Origin: Streptomyces regalis
GTDB lineage: Bacteria; Actinomycetota; Actinomycetes; Streptomycetales; Streptomycetaceae
Reading direction: 5' to 3'
DNA: 64,000 nucleotides
Assembly: GCF_001509475.1 (NCBI RefSeq)
Contig: NZ_LLZG01000232.1
Location: forward strand, 13,238-77,237
Shown here: positions 53,440 through 61,884 of the stretch, piece after piece
Layout of the letters: the number at the start of each line of letters is the position of its first letter
Numbering within the stretch: the stretch's first letter is position 1
Notes under the pieces: model-generated
What the model saw: the letters and a program-made list of their open reading frames with translations, nothing else
What the model was told of the DNA's origin: nothing
Databases searched by the model: none
Position numbers and translations under genes: made by a program

Positions 53440-53594
53440 CCGTGACCTCCACGTGGGGTTCGGCCATCCGGGTGCTGGTGGTGCTGCGTCATCCCGGGGA
53501 CTGCGACATCAGCGGCTCCGCCGCGGGCCCCCGGACCCCCAGCAGAAAAGCGGGTTGGCAGGGAGGGCGGCGCGAAGATCGCGCAGCGAACCGG

Positions 53595-53621
53595 GTTAAC
53601 GCGGCGAGTCGACTCGTTAAC
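53595..53621. promoter_or_regulatory. DeoR operator candidate (GTTAAC-N15-GTTAAC)
   Basis: Two GTTAAC sites (53595-53600 and 53616-53621) are separated by 15 bp that contain the 12-bp palindrome CGAGTCGACTCG (53605-53616). It lies between the divergent binding-protein operon (start 53439) and the second kinase operon (start 53722), where one regulator could control both. The rest of the 53440-53721 gap shows no gene. Confidence 0.65.
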
Positions 53622-53721
53622 AGAGGGTGGAACGGCGGAAGTTGGGCGTCAATCCCTCGCGCAGGGGAAAATCTCAGTGCAGAGTGAGAAGTTCACGGAT
53701 CCAGATGTTCGGGAGGCCCGG

Positions 53722-55182
53722 ATGGCGGACGAGCAGGAGGCGTGGCTCGGGATCGACCTGGGGACCCAGAGTGTCCGGGTCCTGCTGGTCACCGGGGACG
53801 GCACCGTCCTGGGCAGCGGTTCGGCCCCGCTCGCCGGGCGGCGGGACGGGGTGCGGCACGAGCAGGATCCGGGGGAGTGGTGGGAGGGGCTGTGCATGGC
53901 GTCCCGGGCCGCACTGCGGGGACATTCCCGGGTACGGGTCGGGGCGCTCGCGGTGTGCGGGACGTCCGGGACCGTGCTGCTGACGGACGGGGCGGGGCGG
54001 CCGATGAGCCCCGCGCTGATGTACGACGACCGGCGCGCCGCGCAGGAGGCGGCGCGGGCGCGGGCGGCGGGGCTCGCGGTGCAGGACACCTGGGCGCTGC
54101 CGAAGGCGCTGTGGCTGACCGAGACCTACGGCCAGGGCCGGATCACCCACCAGCCGGACCTGATCGTCTCTCTCCTCACCGGCGAACTCCCCCCGGCCGA
54201 CTCCAGCCACGCCCTCAAGACCGGCTACGACCTGGAGCGCGACGCCTGGCCGACCGGACTGCCTCAACTCGGGCTCCCGGAGCGGGCGTTCCCTGACGTC
54301 GTACGTCCCGGCGCGCGCCTCGGTGAGGTGTCCTCGACCGCCGCCGAAGCGACCGGCATCCCTGCCGGCACCCCCGTCATCGCCGGGATGACCGACGGCT
54401 GCGCGGCCCAGATCGCCTCCGCCGCCCTGCGTCCCGGCTCCTGGAACTCGGTGCTCGGCACCACACTGGTCCTCAAGGGCGCGTCCCCGACGCCGGTCCG
54501 GGACGCGACCGGCGTGGTCTACAACCACCGTGCGCCGGACGGGAGTTGGCTGCCCGGCGGCGCCTCGAGCGTGGGCGCGGGCGTGCTCACGGCGGCGTTC
54601 CCGGGCGCCGACGCGGCGGCCATGGACGCGTCGGCCGCCGCGCACGAACCGGCCGGCGCGATCACCTACCCCCTGGTGTCCCCCGGCGAGCGCTTCCCGT
54701 TCCTCGCCCCCGACGCCTCCGCGCTCGTCCTGGGCGAACCGGAGTCGGATGCGGACCGGTGGGCCTCGCTCCTCCAGGGCGTCGCCTTCACGGAACGCCT
54801 GTGCCTGGACTACCTGCACTACCTGGGCGCCCCCCTCGACGGCCCCCTCACCTTCACGGGCGGCGCCGCCCGCAGCCCGTACTGGAACCAACTGCGCGCC
54901 GACATCCTGGGCCGCCCGGCCCGCGTCCCGCAGCAGACGGAACCGGCCCTGGGCATGGCGGCGCTGGCGGCGTACGGCGCGAGCGCGACACCCGATCTCC
55001 AGGCGGCCGCGGAAGGCATGGTCCGCATCGGCACGACCGTCGCCCCCCGCCCCGACCGCACCACCCGCTACGCCGAACCGTACGCCCGCCTCATCGACGC
55101 CCTGACGGCCCGAGGCTGGCTCCCACCCCCGGTCGCGGCGCACGCACACGCCCGCCTGGACATGGATACTTCGGCTTCATGA
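53722..55182 (+). CDS. FGGY carbohydrate kinase (second)
   Basis: Sugar/polyol kinase of 486 residues with WLGIDLGTQSVRVLLVTGDG at the phosphate-1 site, TDGCAAQIASAALRPGSWNSVLGTTL and a C-terminal adenosine motif (LTFTGGAARSPYWNQLRADILGRPARVPQQTEPALGMAALAAYG). I start at ATG 53722, which has GGAGG five bases away; a GTG at 53677 is an alternative. It is transcribed divergently from the sugar ABC operon, and its stop overlaps the histidine-phosphatase start by ATGA. It resembles ribulokinase/xylulokinase types; its substrate probably derives from the imported compound. Confidence 0.9.
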   Translation: MADEQEAWLGIDLGTQSVRVLLVTGDGTVLGSGSAPLAGRRDGVRHEQDPGEWWEGLCMASRAALRGHSRVRVGALAVCGTSGTVLLTDGAGRPMSPALMYDDRRAAQEAARARAAGLAVQDTWALPKALWLTETYGQGRITHQPDLIVSLLTGELPPADSSHALKTGYDLERDAWPTGLPQLGLPERAFPDVVRPGARLGEVSSTAAEATGIPAGTPVIAGMTDGCAAQIASAALRPGSWNSVLGTTLVLKGASPTPVRDATGVVYNHRAPDGSWLPGGASSVGAGVLTAAFPGADAAAMDASAAAHEPAGAITYPLVSPGERFPFLAPDASALVLGEPESDADRWASLLQGVAFTERLCLDYLHYLGAPLDGPLTFTGGAARSPYWNQLRADILGRPARVPQQTEPALGMAALAAYGASATPDLQAAAEGMVRIGTTVAPRPDRTTRYAEPYARLIDALTARGWLPPPVAAHAHARLDMDTSAS

Positions 55183-55826
55183 GCACGAGCACGAGCACGA
55201 GCACGGATACGACGCTGCTGCTGGCCCGCCACGGACAGACCGTCTGGCACGCCGAGAACCGTTACGCCGGCGTGAGCGACGTGCCCCTCACCGACACGGG
55301 CGGCGCCCAGGCCGAGGCCCTCGGCCGCTGGGCCGCCGCGCACCCGGTCGACGCGATCTGGACCTCGCCCCTCTCCCGCGCCGTCGCCACCGCCGACCCC
55401 GCCTGCCGCGCCCTCGGCCTCACCCCGCACCGCGAACCCGGCCTGCGCGAATGCGACTTCGGCGTGCTGGAGGGCCGTACGCTCGCGGAGTTCGCGGCCG
55501 AGAACCCGGCGGCCGCGGAGGCCTTCCGCACCGACCCGGTGGCCCATCCGTTCCCGGCGGCGGAGGACCCCGCCACCGCCGCCGACCGCGGAGCAGCCGC
55601 CCTGCGCCGCATCGCCGCGGCGCACCCCGGCGAACGCGTCCTCGTCGTCGCCCACAACACTCTCCTCCGCCTCGTGCTGTGCACCCTGCTGTCGATCCCG
55701 CCCGGGGAGTACCGCCGAGTTTTCCCGCGGTTGCGCAACGCGGCGATCAGCGAACTCCTCGTAAGAACCGACGGATCCGCCGCCCTTCTCTCCCTCAATG
55801 TGCCGTGTGAGCCGGATGTCCCGTAG
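55179..55826 (+). CDS. Histidine phosphatase (phosphoglycerate mutase-like)
   Basis: Acid phosphatase/mutase of 215 residues: the RHG motif is LLLARHGQTVWHAENRY, the second site SPLSRAVATADP, the acid Glu in GLRECDFGVLEGRTLAEF, and the second His in VLVVAHNTLLRLVL. The N-terminus is a STSTSTSTD run encoded by a 6-bp microsatellite. It is coupled to the second FGGY kinase, so it likely removes phosphate from a sugar phosphate in the same pathway, or acts as a brake on toxic phosphorylated intermediates. Confidence 0.9.
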   Translation: MSTSTSTSTDTTLLLARHGQTVWHAENRYAGVSDVPLTDTGGAQAEALGRWAAAHPVDAIWTSPLSRAVATADPACRALGLTPHREPGLRECDFGVLEGRTLAEFAAENPAAAEAFRTDPVAHPFPAAEDPATAADRGAAALRRIAAAHPGERVLVVAHNTLLRLVLCTLLSIPPGEYRRVFPRLRNAAISELLVRTDGSAALLSLNVPCEPDVP

Positions 55827-55859
55827 CGCCGTGTGCCCATGACGCAGGACCGGCAACGG

Positions 55860-55894
55860 GAAGCCCCCGCGAGTCACGTCCTCGCGGGGGCTTC
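55860..55894. terminator. Terminator after kinase/phosphatase operon
   Basis: GAAGCCCCCGCGAG (55860-55873) pairs perfectly with CTCGCGGGGGCTTC (55881-55894), 14 bp with a 7-base loop and a following CTTCATT stretch. It lies between convergent genes and may serve both. Confidence 0.9.
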
Positions 55895-55973
55895 CTTCAT
55901 TCCGCCTGCCGTTCGTGAAGGGTGAGAAGACGATCACGAGGCAGGACGACTCAGGGGAGCAGGGGGCAGGGGG

Positions 55974-56615
55974 TCAGGGGGCGAGCAGTAGTACGTCCGT
56001 CCGGGACTTGGCGGCCTCGTAACGCCGGGCCACGTCCTGCCAGTTGACGACGGCCCACATGGCGTCGATGAAGTCGACCTTCTGGTTCCGGTACTGGAGG
56101 TAGAAGGCGTGCTCCCAGGCGTCGAACACGAGGATCGGCGTGGCGCCCTGGCCGACGTTGCCCTGGTGGTCGTAGACCTGCTCGACGATCAGCCGCCCGC
56201 TCAGCGGCTCGTACGCCAGCACACCCCAGCCCGAACCCTGCGTGGTCGCCGCCGCCTTGGACAGCTGTGCCTTGAAGCCCGCGAACGACCCGAAGGACTC
56301 GGCGATGGCGTCCGCCAGCTCGCCCACCCCGTCGGCGGCCAGGGGCTCGCCGCCCCCGTTCCCCGTCATGTTCTGCCAATAGATCGAGTGCAGGATGTGC
56401 CCGGACAGATGGAACGCCAGGTTCTTCTCCAGGCCGTTGACCGACCCCCACTGCTCCTTGTCCCGAGCCTCGGCGAGCTGCTCCAGCGTGTCGTTGGCGC
56501 CCTTCACATAGGCCGCGTGGTGCTTGTCGTGGTGCAGCTCGATGATCTCGGGGCTGATCACGGGCGCGAGCGCGGAGTAGTCGTAGGGCAGTTCCGGGAG
56601 CGTGTAGACGGGCAT
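55974..56615 (-). CDS. sodF: Iron superoxide dismutase
   Basis: Cytoplasmic Fe(/Zn)-SOD of 213 residues that disproportionates superoxide. The metal ligands are in [16 protein letters not shown] (His27-type), [16 protein letters not shown] (second His) and [16 protein letters not shown] (Asp and His). The start is ATG 56615 with GAGGGG. A TTGCAA-N5-TTGCAA Nur box lies 25 bp upstream, so nickel-loaded Nur should repress it, as for Streptomyces sodF, with Ni-SOD used when nickel is plentiful. Confidence 0.96.
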   Translation of the reverse strand: MPVYTLPELPYDYSALAPVISPEIIELHHDKHHAAYVKGANDTLEQLAEARDKEQWGSVNGLEKNLAFHLSGHILHSIYWQNMTGNGGGEPLAADGVGELADAIAESFGSFAGFKAQLSKAAATTQGSGWGVLAYEPLSGRLIVEQVYDHQGNVGQGATPILVFDAWEHAFYLQYRNQKVDFIDAMWAVVNWQDVARRYEAAKSRTDVLLLAP

Positions 56616-56639
56616 GAAGGGTCCCCTCAGATCCTCTTA

Positions 56640-56656
56640 TTGCAAGTAGCTTGCAA
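56640..56656. promoter_or_regulatory. Nur (nickel regulator) box
   Basis: TTGCAA-GTAGC-TTGCAA at 56640-56656 matches the published Streptomyces Nur-box pattern (TTGCAA half-sites with a 5-bp spacer). It sits directly in the sodF promoter region, between sodF and the divergent NLR-like pair. Confidence 0.85.
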
Positions 56657-56764
56657 CTGCACGCTAGCAGCAAGAGGGGTGGGGGTGGGCGTCCGGGGTG
56701 GCAAATGGGGTGTGCGCCGCCGGGTGGGCGCGATCTACTATCGATACTCGTAGGGAGGGGTGTC

Positions 56765-57184
56765 ATGGGTCCCGAGATCGCCGAACTCGCCCGCACGGCG
56801 GGCACGACGGTGGTGGCGCTGATGGCCGGTCAGGCCTGGGAGTCCGCCCGTGACGGCGTGGTCGCCCTCTGGCAGCGCTTCCAGCCCGCCCGTGCGGAGG
56901 CGGTCGGCGGCGAACTCGAAGCGACCCGCGACGACCTGCTCCTCGCCCGCCAGTCGGGCGACACCGACACCGAGGCCGAACTGACCGCCGAGTGGCAGGC
57001 GCGGGTCCGCCGACTGCTGATCGCGCAGCCCGAGGTCGCCGACGAACTGCGCCGCATACTGGCAGAGTTGAGTCCTGCGCTCCCGCAGCGGCAGCCTTCG
57101 GTGGAGATCCGGCTGAACGCGGAGGTCTCCGGTAGCGGCCGCGTCTACCAGGCCGGCCGCGACCAGCACATCACGGAGCGATGA
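56765..57184 (+). CDS. Small helical effector-like protein with C-terminal signalling motif
   Basis: Protein of 139 residues. The N-terminal part is predicted helical and starts with a hydrophobic segment (IAELARTAGTTVVALMAGQAWESARDGVVALWQRFQP), then acidic/basic helices to about residue 112. The last 20 residues have a motif GSGRVYQAGRDQHITE that recurs at the start of the next gene product. This architecture fits the small helical (Bell-like, pore-forming) partner of bacterial NLR amyloid-signalling pairs. ATG 56765 follows GGGAGGGG; its stop overlaps the next start by ATGA. It could also be a simple regulator. Confidence 0.75.
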   Translation: MGPEIAELARTAGTTVVALMAGQAWESARDGVVALWQRFQPARAEAVGGELEATRDDLLLARQSGDTDTEAELTAEWQARVRRLLIAQPEVADELRRILAELSPALPQRQPSVEIRLNAEVSGSGRVYQAGRDQHITER

Positions 57185-59337
57185 ACGAACTCGGCGCCCG
57201 CGCCTCGGGGCAGGGCCGGATCTTCCAGACGACCGGCGACCAGCACATCCAGGAGCACCACCACCACTACGACCCGGGCGCCGGACCACTCTTCGGGGGC
57301 ACGCGGCCTGCGAGCCCCGCCGGCCCCGACTCCGTGCGGATGCCGCTGGTGGGCCGCCCGCCCGGCATTCTTCGCAACCGCGAGGAACTGCGCGAACTGC
57401 TGGCCGCCGCCGTGGCCGGACCCGGCGGCGACGCCCACGTCGTGCACGGCATGGGCGGCTGCGGCAAGACGGCACTGGCGTACTGGCTGTTCACCGAGGC
57501 CGTCCGCAGCCATGGCCGGGTCGGCCTGTGGGTCAACGCCTCCGAACGGATGTCCCTGCGCGCCGGAATGCTGGCCGTCGCGGGCGACCGGGGCGCCTCG
57601 GCGGGGGAGCTGGCGGCAGCGGCGACGGGACAGCGAGCGGCGGCGGACCTGGTGTGGCACTACCTCGACCACTCCTGCGACCCCTGGCTGCTGGTCCTCG
57701 ACAACGCCGACGACCCGGGCGTACTGGAGGACGGAGCCTGGCTGCGCACGAGCCCGCGTGGCACGGTCCTGATCACCACCCGCCACGCCGGCTCCCCGCT
57801 GTGGCGCGGGCCCGGCGTCTCCCGGCACGCCCTCGGCGTCCTCCCCCTCGACGACGCGGCCCAGGTCCTGTGCGACCTGGCGCCCGACACCGGGGACCTG
57901 GACTCCGCGCGCAAGGTCGCCGAACGCCTCGGCCGCCTCCCGCTGGCGCTCACCCTGGCCGGTTCCCATCTCGCCCACCAGCTACTGGAGTCGTGGTCCA
58001 TGGACGAGTACGACCGCAAGCTGGCGGAGGAGTCGACGGCCATAGTGGACCGGGGTACGGCCGGACACGGCGGCAACCAGTCCCGTCATCTGGTGGGCCG
58101 CACCTGGCAGTTGTCCCTGGACACGCTGACGGAACAGGGCCTGCCGGAGGCCACGACGCTGCTACGACTGCTCTCGCTGCTGGCCGCGGACCCGGTCCCC
58201 CTGGAGGTGCTGGCACCGGTGGCCCGGGCAGCGGTGGCCATCGAGGGGCTCGAACCGGCGCGCGTGGAACCGGCACTACGGGGACTGCTCGACCACTCCC
58301 TGGCCGAACTGGTCGTCGTCGCCGACGCGGTCCGCTGCGTCCGCGCACACGGCGTACTGCTGGACAGCGTCGCGGCCGGGATCCCGCGGGGGCAGCGGCC
58401 GGCGCTGGCGGAGGCGGCGGCCGGGTTGCTGGAGGCGGCACTGCCGGAAACGGCCGAGAACCGAACCCGGCTCACACTGCTGGCCCCGCACACCGTGGCC
58501 CTGCTGAAGGCGGAACCTGGAGAACGCACCGCCGCACTGGCGGTGCGGGTGGTCCGCGCCGTCCACGAGGCGGGGGACGGACCGGCCACCCTGGCCCTGG
58601 CCTGCGACGTCGTACGCGTGACGGACACCGCGCTCGGCGCCCTGCATCCGGTGACGCTGGACGCCCAGGACGCACAGGCCAAGGCGCTGACGCGGATGGG
58701 CCGTTGGGCCGAGTCGGCGGAGCTGTTCAGCACGGTCATCGAACGCCGCGAACAGACCCTCGGCCCCGATCACCCGGACACGCTGCGCAGTTACCGATAC
58801 TTCCGGCAACCGCTGGCCCTCCTCAGCCGCATGGAGGAGGCCGAACATTTCCTGTGCCGGGCACTGGACGGGCAGCGGCGCCTGCTGGGGGAGAACTCAC
58901 CCGAGACGCTGGACACCTGGACGAGCCTGCTGGAGCTGCTGAGCGCGACAGGCCGGGAGCGCGAGCTGGAGACCGAGGCCGCAGCGCTCATCGACGCGTG
59001 CGAGCGCGAGCTGCCGGCGGGGCACCCCACGACGGCGGTGGCCCGTCACTCCTACGCCGACAGCCTGCGTGAGCTGGGACGGCACGCGGAAGCGGATCCC
59101 CTGACCGGCAGTGTGCTGGCCGACCACATCCGGAATCACGGCCCCGATCACCCGCTGACCCTCACCGCCCTGTGCCTGAAAGCCCGGGTCGCCCATGGCC
59201 TGGGACGGTTCGACGAGGCCGTCGGGACGCTCAAGGAGGTCATCGAACGCCGAGAGCGGGTGCTCGGTCCCGAGCACCCGCTCGTCGTGGAGAACCACGA
59301 GTGGCTCACGGCCTGGCAGGCCGAAGCGGAAAGCTGA
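57181..59337 (+). CDS. NB-ARC STAND ATPase with TPR repeats (NLR-like)
   Basis: Signal-transduction ATPase of 718 residues. Residues about 9-22 repeat the motif of the upstream protein (GQGRIFQTTGDQHIQE) followed by HHHH. The NB-ARC core has the P-loop GMGGCGKTALA near residue 90, Walker B LLVLDNADD near 170, RGTVLITTRH, and the GLPLA-type GRLPLALTLAG near 250. The C-terminal half (about 430-715) has TPR/kinesin-light-chain repeats (LGPDHPDTLRS, LGPEHPLVVEN). It is probably an oligomerising sensor that recruits the upstream protein through the shared motif, acting in defence or cell death. Confidence 0.85.
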   Translation: MNELGARASGQGRIFQTTGDQHIQEHHHHYDPGAGPLFGGTRPASPAGPDSVRMPLVGRPPGILRNREELRELLAAAVAGPGGDAHVVHGMGGCGKTALAYWLFTEAVRSHGRVGLWVNASERMSLRAGMLAVAGDRGASAGELAAAATGQRAAADLVWHYLDHSCDPWLLVLDNADDPGVLEDGAWLRTSPRGTVLITTRHAGSPLWRGPGVSRHALGVLPLDDAAQVLCDLAPDTGDLDSARKVAERLGRLPLALTLAGSHLAHQLLESWSMDEYDRKLAEESTAIVDRGTAGHGGNQSRHLVGRTWQLSLDTLTEQGLPEATTLLRLLSLLAADPVPLEVLAPVARAAVAIEGLEPARVEPALRGLLDHSLAELVVVADAVRCVRAHGVLLDSVAAGIPRGQRPALAEAAAGLLEAALPETAENRTRLTLLAPHTVALLKAEPGERTAALAVRVVRAVHEAGDGPATLALACDVVRVTDTALGALHPVTLDAQDAQAKALTRMGRWAESAELFSTVIERREQTLGPDHPDTLRSYRYFRQPLALLSRMEEAEHFLCRALDGQRRLLGENSPETLDTWTSLLELLSATGRERELETEAAALIDACERELPAGHPTTAVARHSYADSLRELGRHAEADPLTGSVLADHIRNHGPDHPLTLTALCLKARVAHGLGRFDEAVGTLKEVIERRERVLGPEHPLVVENHEWLTAWQAEAES

Positions 59338-60735
59338 TCAGCCCTTCGCCGCCCGCGCCCGCTGCCACGCGTACCCCACCCCCGCCAGCACCACCGTCAT
59401 CCCCCCGGTCGAATACAGCTGCACCCGCGTATCCGCCTCCCGAGCCATCAGCACAAAGATCGCCGCCATCCCCGCCAGCGCCACCCACGTCAACACCGGA
59501 AACGCCCACATCCGCACGACCAGCTTCTCCGGCGTCTCCCGCTCCAGCCGCCGCCGCAGCCGCAGCTGGGAGACGGCGATGAAGATCCAGACGACGAGGA
59601 TCACCGCGCCGATCATGTTCAGCAGCCAGGGGAAGACGTCGTCCGGCCGCCAGTAGCTCAGCACCACGCACACGAAGCCGAACACCGACGACGCGAGGAC
59701 GGCGATCCGCGGGACGCCGCCCGACACGCGGCCCAGTGCCGCAGGTCCCTGCCCGCGCTGGACGAGGGAGTACGCGATGCGTGAGGAGCCGTAGATGTTG
59801 GCGTTCATGGCACTCAGCAGCGCGACCAGCACCACGACGTTCATCACCTGGCCGGCGCCGGGGATGCCGAGGTGGTCGAGGGTGGCGACGTACGGGCCCT
59901 TGTCGACGATCTCCTTGGAGTCCCAGGGGACGAGGGTGACGACGACCGCCATCGAGCCGATGTAGAAGAGGGCGATGCGCCACATGGCCGTACGGACCGC
60001 GCTGGCCACGCCGCTGACCGGGTTCTCCGACTCGGCGGCGGCGATGGTGACCGTCTCCATGCCGCCGTAGGCGAAGACCGAGGCGAGCAGGCCGATGATC
60101 AGGCCCTCGGTGCCGTGCGGGAGGAAGCCGCCCTCACCGGTGAGATGCGCGGTGCCCGGCGCGTCCGTGCCCGGCAGGACGCCGGCGATCGCCAGCCCGC
60201 CCAGGACGAGGAACAGGCTGATCGCGCCGACCTTCAGCGCCGCGAACCAGAACTCGAACTCGCCGAAGTTCTTCACGGCGGCCAGGTTCGCGCCGCAGAA
60301 GACGACCATGAACAGGGCCACCCACGCCCACTCGGGCGTATGCGGCAGCCAGGTCGTGACGATCTTCGCGGCGCCGATGCCCTCCAGGCCCACGGCTGTG
60401 CAGAGCAGGACCCAGAAGGACCAGCCGGCCGTGAAGCCCGCCCAGGGTCCGATCGCCCGTTCGGCGTGCGCAGAGAAGGAGCCCGACGACGGGTACGCGG
60501 CCGACATCTCGCCGAGCATCCGCATCACCAGCATCACGAGGAGGCCGGAGATGACGTAGGCGACGACGATCGAAGGGCCGGCGGCGGCGATACCGGCGCC
60601 GGAGCCGACGAACAGGCCCGCGCCGATGACACCGCCGAGGGCGATCATCGACAGGTGGCGCTGCTTGAGGCCGTGGTTCAGACCGGGGGAGACGCCGTCC
60701 GCCTGCGGGGGCGTCTGGGTGGAGGTGCTGTGCAT
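59338..60735 (-). CDS. APC family amino-acid permease
   Basis: Amino-acid/proton symporter of 465 residues with twelve helices. The N-terminal substrate motif is HLSMIALGGVIGAGLFVGSGAGIAAAGPS, followed by GEMSAAYPSSGSFSAHAERAIGPWAGFTAGW, typical of the GabP/AnsP/CycA-like (AAT) group. The start ATG 60735 (MHSTSTQTPPQ) is preferred over 60777. It ends immediately at the NLR-like gene's stop, so the two are convergent with zero spacing. A strong hairpin lies in its leader. Confidence 0.92.
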   Translation of the reverse strand: MHSTSTQTPPQADGVSPGLNHGLKQRHLSMIALGGVIGAGLFVGSGAGIAAAGPSIVVAYVISGLLVMLVMRMLGEMSAAYPSSGSFSAHAERAIGPWAGFTAGWSFWVLLCTAVGLEGIGAAKIVTTWLPHTPEWAWVALFMVVFCGANLAAVKNFGEFEFWFAALKVGAISLFLVLGGLAIAGVLPGTDAPGTAHLTGEGGFLPHGTEGLIIGLLASVFAYGGMETVTIAAAESENPVSGVASAVRTAMWRIALFYIGSMAVVVTLVPWDSKEIVDKGPYVATLDHLGIPGAGQVMNVVVLVALLSAMNANIYGSSRIAYSLVQRGQGPAALGRVSGGVPRIAVLASSVFGFVCVVLSYWRPDDVFPWLLNMIGAVILVVWIFIAVSQLRLRRRLERETPEKLVVRMWAFPVLTWVALAGMAAIFVLMAREADTRVQLYSTGGMTVVLAGVGYAWQRARAAKG

Positions 60736-61199
60736 GGGCGCGGCTCGTCCAATGCGTGAGAGGGCGTGAGAGGGCAAAAACGCCCACAGTCTGGGCAGCC
60801 TCTCCGCTCACAAGGAGAGACTGCCCAGTATGCGGACACTCGCCGCACTGTGCGTGAACCGACGGTTACGCGACGACCGGCGTGTAGCTGGTTCTCGGAC
60901 CAGCGGCGGCAAAGGATGTTCTGGCGAGTTGTGAACAGGCGGCCGCGCCGGGTGAATCCGACCAGGCCACTAGGATTCGTTTGGCGAGATCCAACAGTCC
61001 GGTCGGCAACCGGTGAAGTGAGCGAAACGTCACTGCCTCAGTGACCGGTATCACGCCGTACCCGGTGTAACCGGCACCCTTTGTTCAGAGCCCACCAAGC
61101 CTTCGCTCCACCCTTTGTCGAGCGCCGACGGAGATCGGCGTGAGCCCCCCGGGTTAGCGTCACGGTGTCCCAACCTGCCCACTCACCCGCGGAGTCCCC
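60736..61199. other. Divergent APC/BioY intergenic region
   Basis: This 464-bp gap has no gene I can support. It holds the leader hairpin of the permease (60791-60828), two direct gtgagagggc copies near the permease start, an AACCG-A-CGGTT palindrome (60857-60867) and a GTCACTG-CCT-CAGTGAC palindrome (61029-61045). The last is a plausible operator for bioY. No biotin riboswitch-like structure is recognised. Confidence 0.5.
60791..60828 (-). terminator. Leader hairpin with T-tract upstream of APC permease (attenuator-like)
   Basis: CTGGGCAGCCTCTCC (60791-60805) pairs with GGAGAGACTGCCCAG (60814-60828) with one G-T-type mismatch. On the minus strand the stem is followed by ACTGTGGGCGTTTTTGCC, 56 bp before the permease ATG. 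An intrinsic terminator placed in the leader suggests attenuation; no leader peptide is obvious. Confidence 0.6.
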
Positions 61200-61778
61200 A
61201 TGAGCACCGCTGCCGCCACCGCCCGTCCCGGAGAGGTCCTCGCCGACCTGCTCCCCGCCTCCCGCGTCCGGGATGCGGCCCTCGTTCTCGGCGGCGCCGC
61301 GTTCACGGGCCTCGCAGCCCAGATCTCCGTGCCCGTGCCGGGCTCCCCGGTGCCGGTGACCGGCCAGACCCTCGCGGTGCTGCTCGTGGGCACGGCCCTC
61401 GGCGCCGGCCGCGGCTTCCTCTCCCTCGCGCTGTACGCCCTCGCGGGCATCGCGGGCGTGCCGTGGTTCGCGGACGGCACCTCCGGCGCCGCGGCCCCGT
61501 CCTTCGGCTACATCCTCGGCATGATCCTCGCCTCCACCGTCGTCGGCGCCCTGGCCCGCCGCGGCGCCGACCGCACCGCGCTGCGCACGGCGGGCGCGAT
61601 GCTGCTGGGCGAGGCGATCATCTACGCCATCGGCGTCCCCTACCTGGCTCTGGCCGTCGACCTGTCGGCGTCCGACGCGATCGCGCTCGGCCTCACCCCG
61701 TTCCTGATCGGCGACGCCCTGAAGGCAGCCCTGGCGATGGGCGCGCTGCCCACCGCCTGGAAGCTGATCAACCGCTGA
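61200..61778 (+). CDS. bioY: Biotin transporter BioY
   Basis: S-component of biotin ECF transport, 192 residues with six helices. It has the typical block ISVPVPGSPVPVTGQTLAVLLVGTALGAGRGFLSLALYALAGIAGVPWFADG, and SFGYILGMILAST. ATG 61200 has GGAG six bases upstream. No ecfA or ecfT is near, so it either works alone or shares an energising module elsewhere. It ends before a strong terminator. Upstream palindrome 61029-61045 may be its operator. Confidence 0.93.
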   Translation: MSTAAATARPGEVLADLLPASRVRDAALVLGGAAFTGLAAQISVPVPGSPVPVTGQTLAVLLVGTALGAGRGFLSLALYALAGIAGVPWFADGTSGAAAPSFGYILGMILASTVVGALARRGADRTALRTAGAMLLGEAIIYAIGVPYLALAVDLSASDAIALGLTPFLIGDALKAALAMGALPTAWKLINR

Positions 61779-61811
61779 CGCCGTGGTTCCTGTGATGCCG
61801 TAGTTCCTGCG

Positions 61812-61860
61812 GAAGAGGCTCGCCGGGTCGCGCTGCGACTTCAACCCGGTGAGCCTCTTT
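61812..61860. terminator. Terminator between bioY and surface protein
   Basis: GAAGAGGCTCGCCGGGT (61812-61828) pairs with ACCCGGTGAGCCTCTTT (61844-61860) with one mismatch and one wobble. It is shared by convergent genes and followed by TTTCGCG. Confidence 0.85.
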
Positions 61861-61884
61861 CGCGTTTCGCGGTCCGGATACGGC

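Noticed and set aside
57241..57270. HHHH run in the NLR protein as an artificial tag
   Set aside because: It lies in native coding sequence right after the shared motif with normal local codon usage.
60855..60869. BioQ-like operator (TGAAC/GTTAC)
   Set aside because: The half-sites are 5 bp apart here, while BioQ sites I know have 3 bp; only the AACCG/CGGTT core is symmetric.
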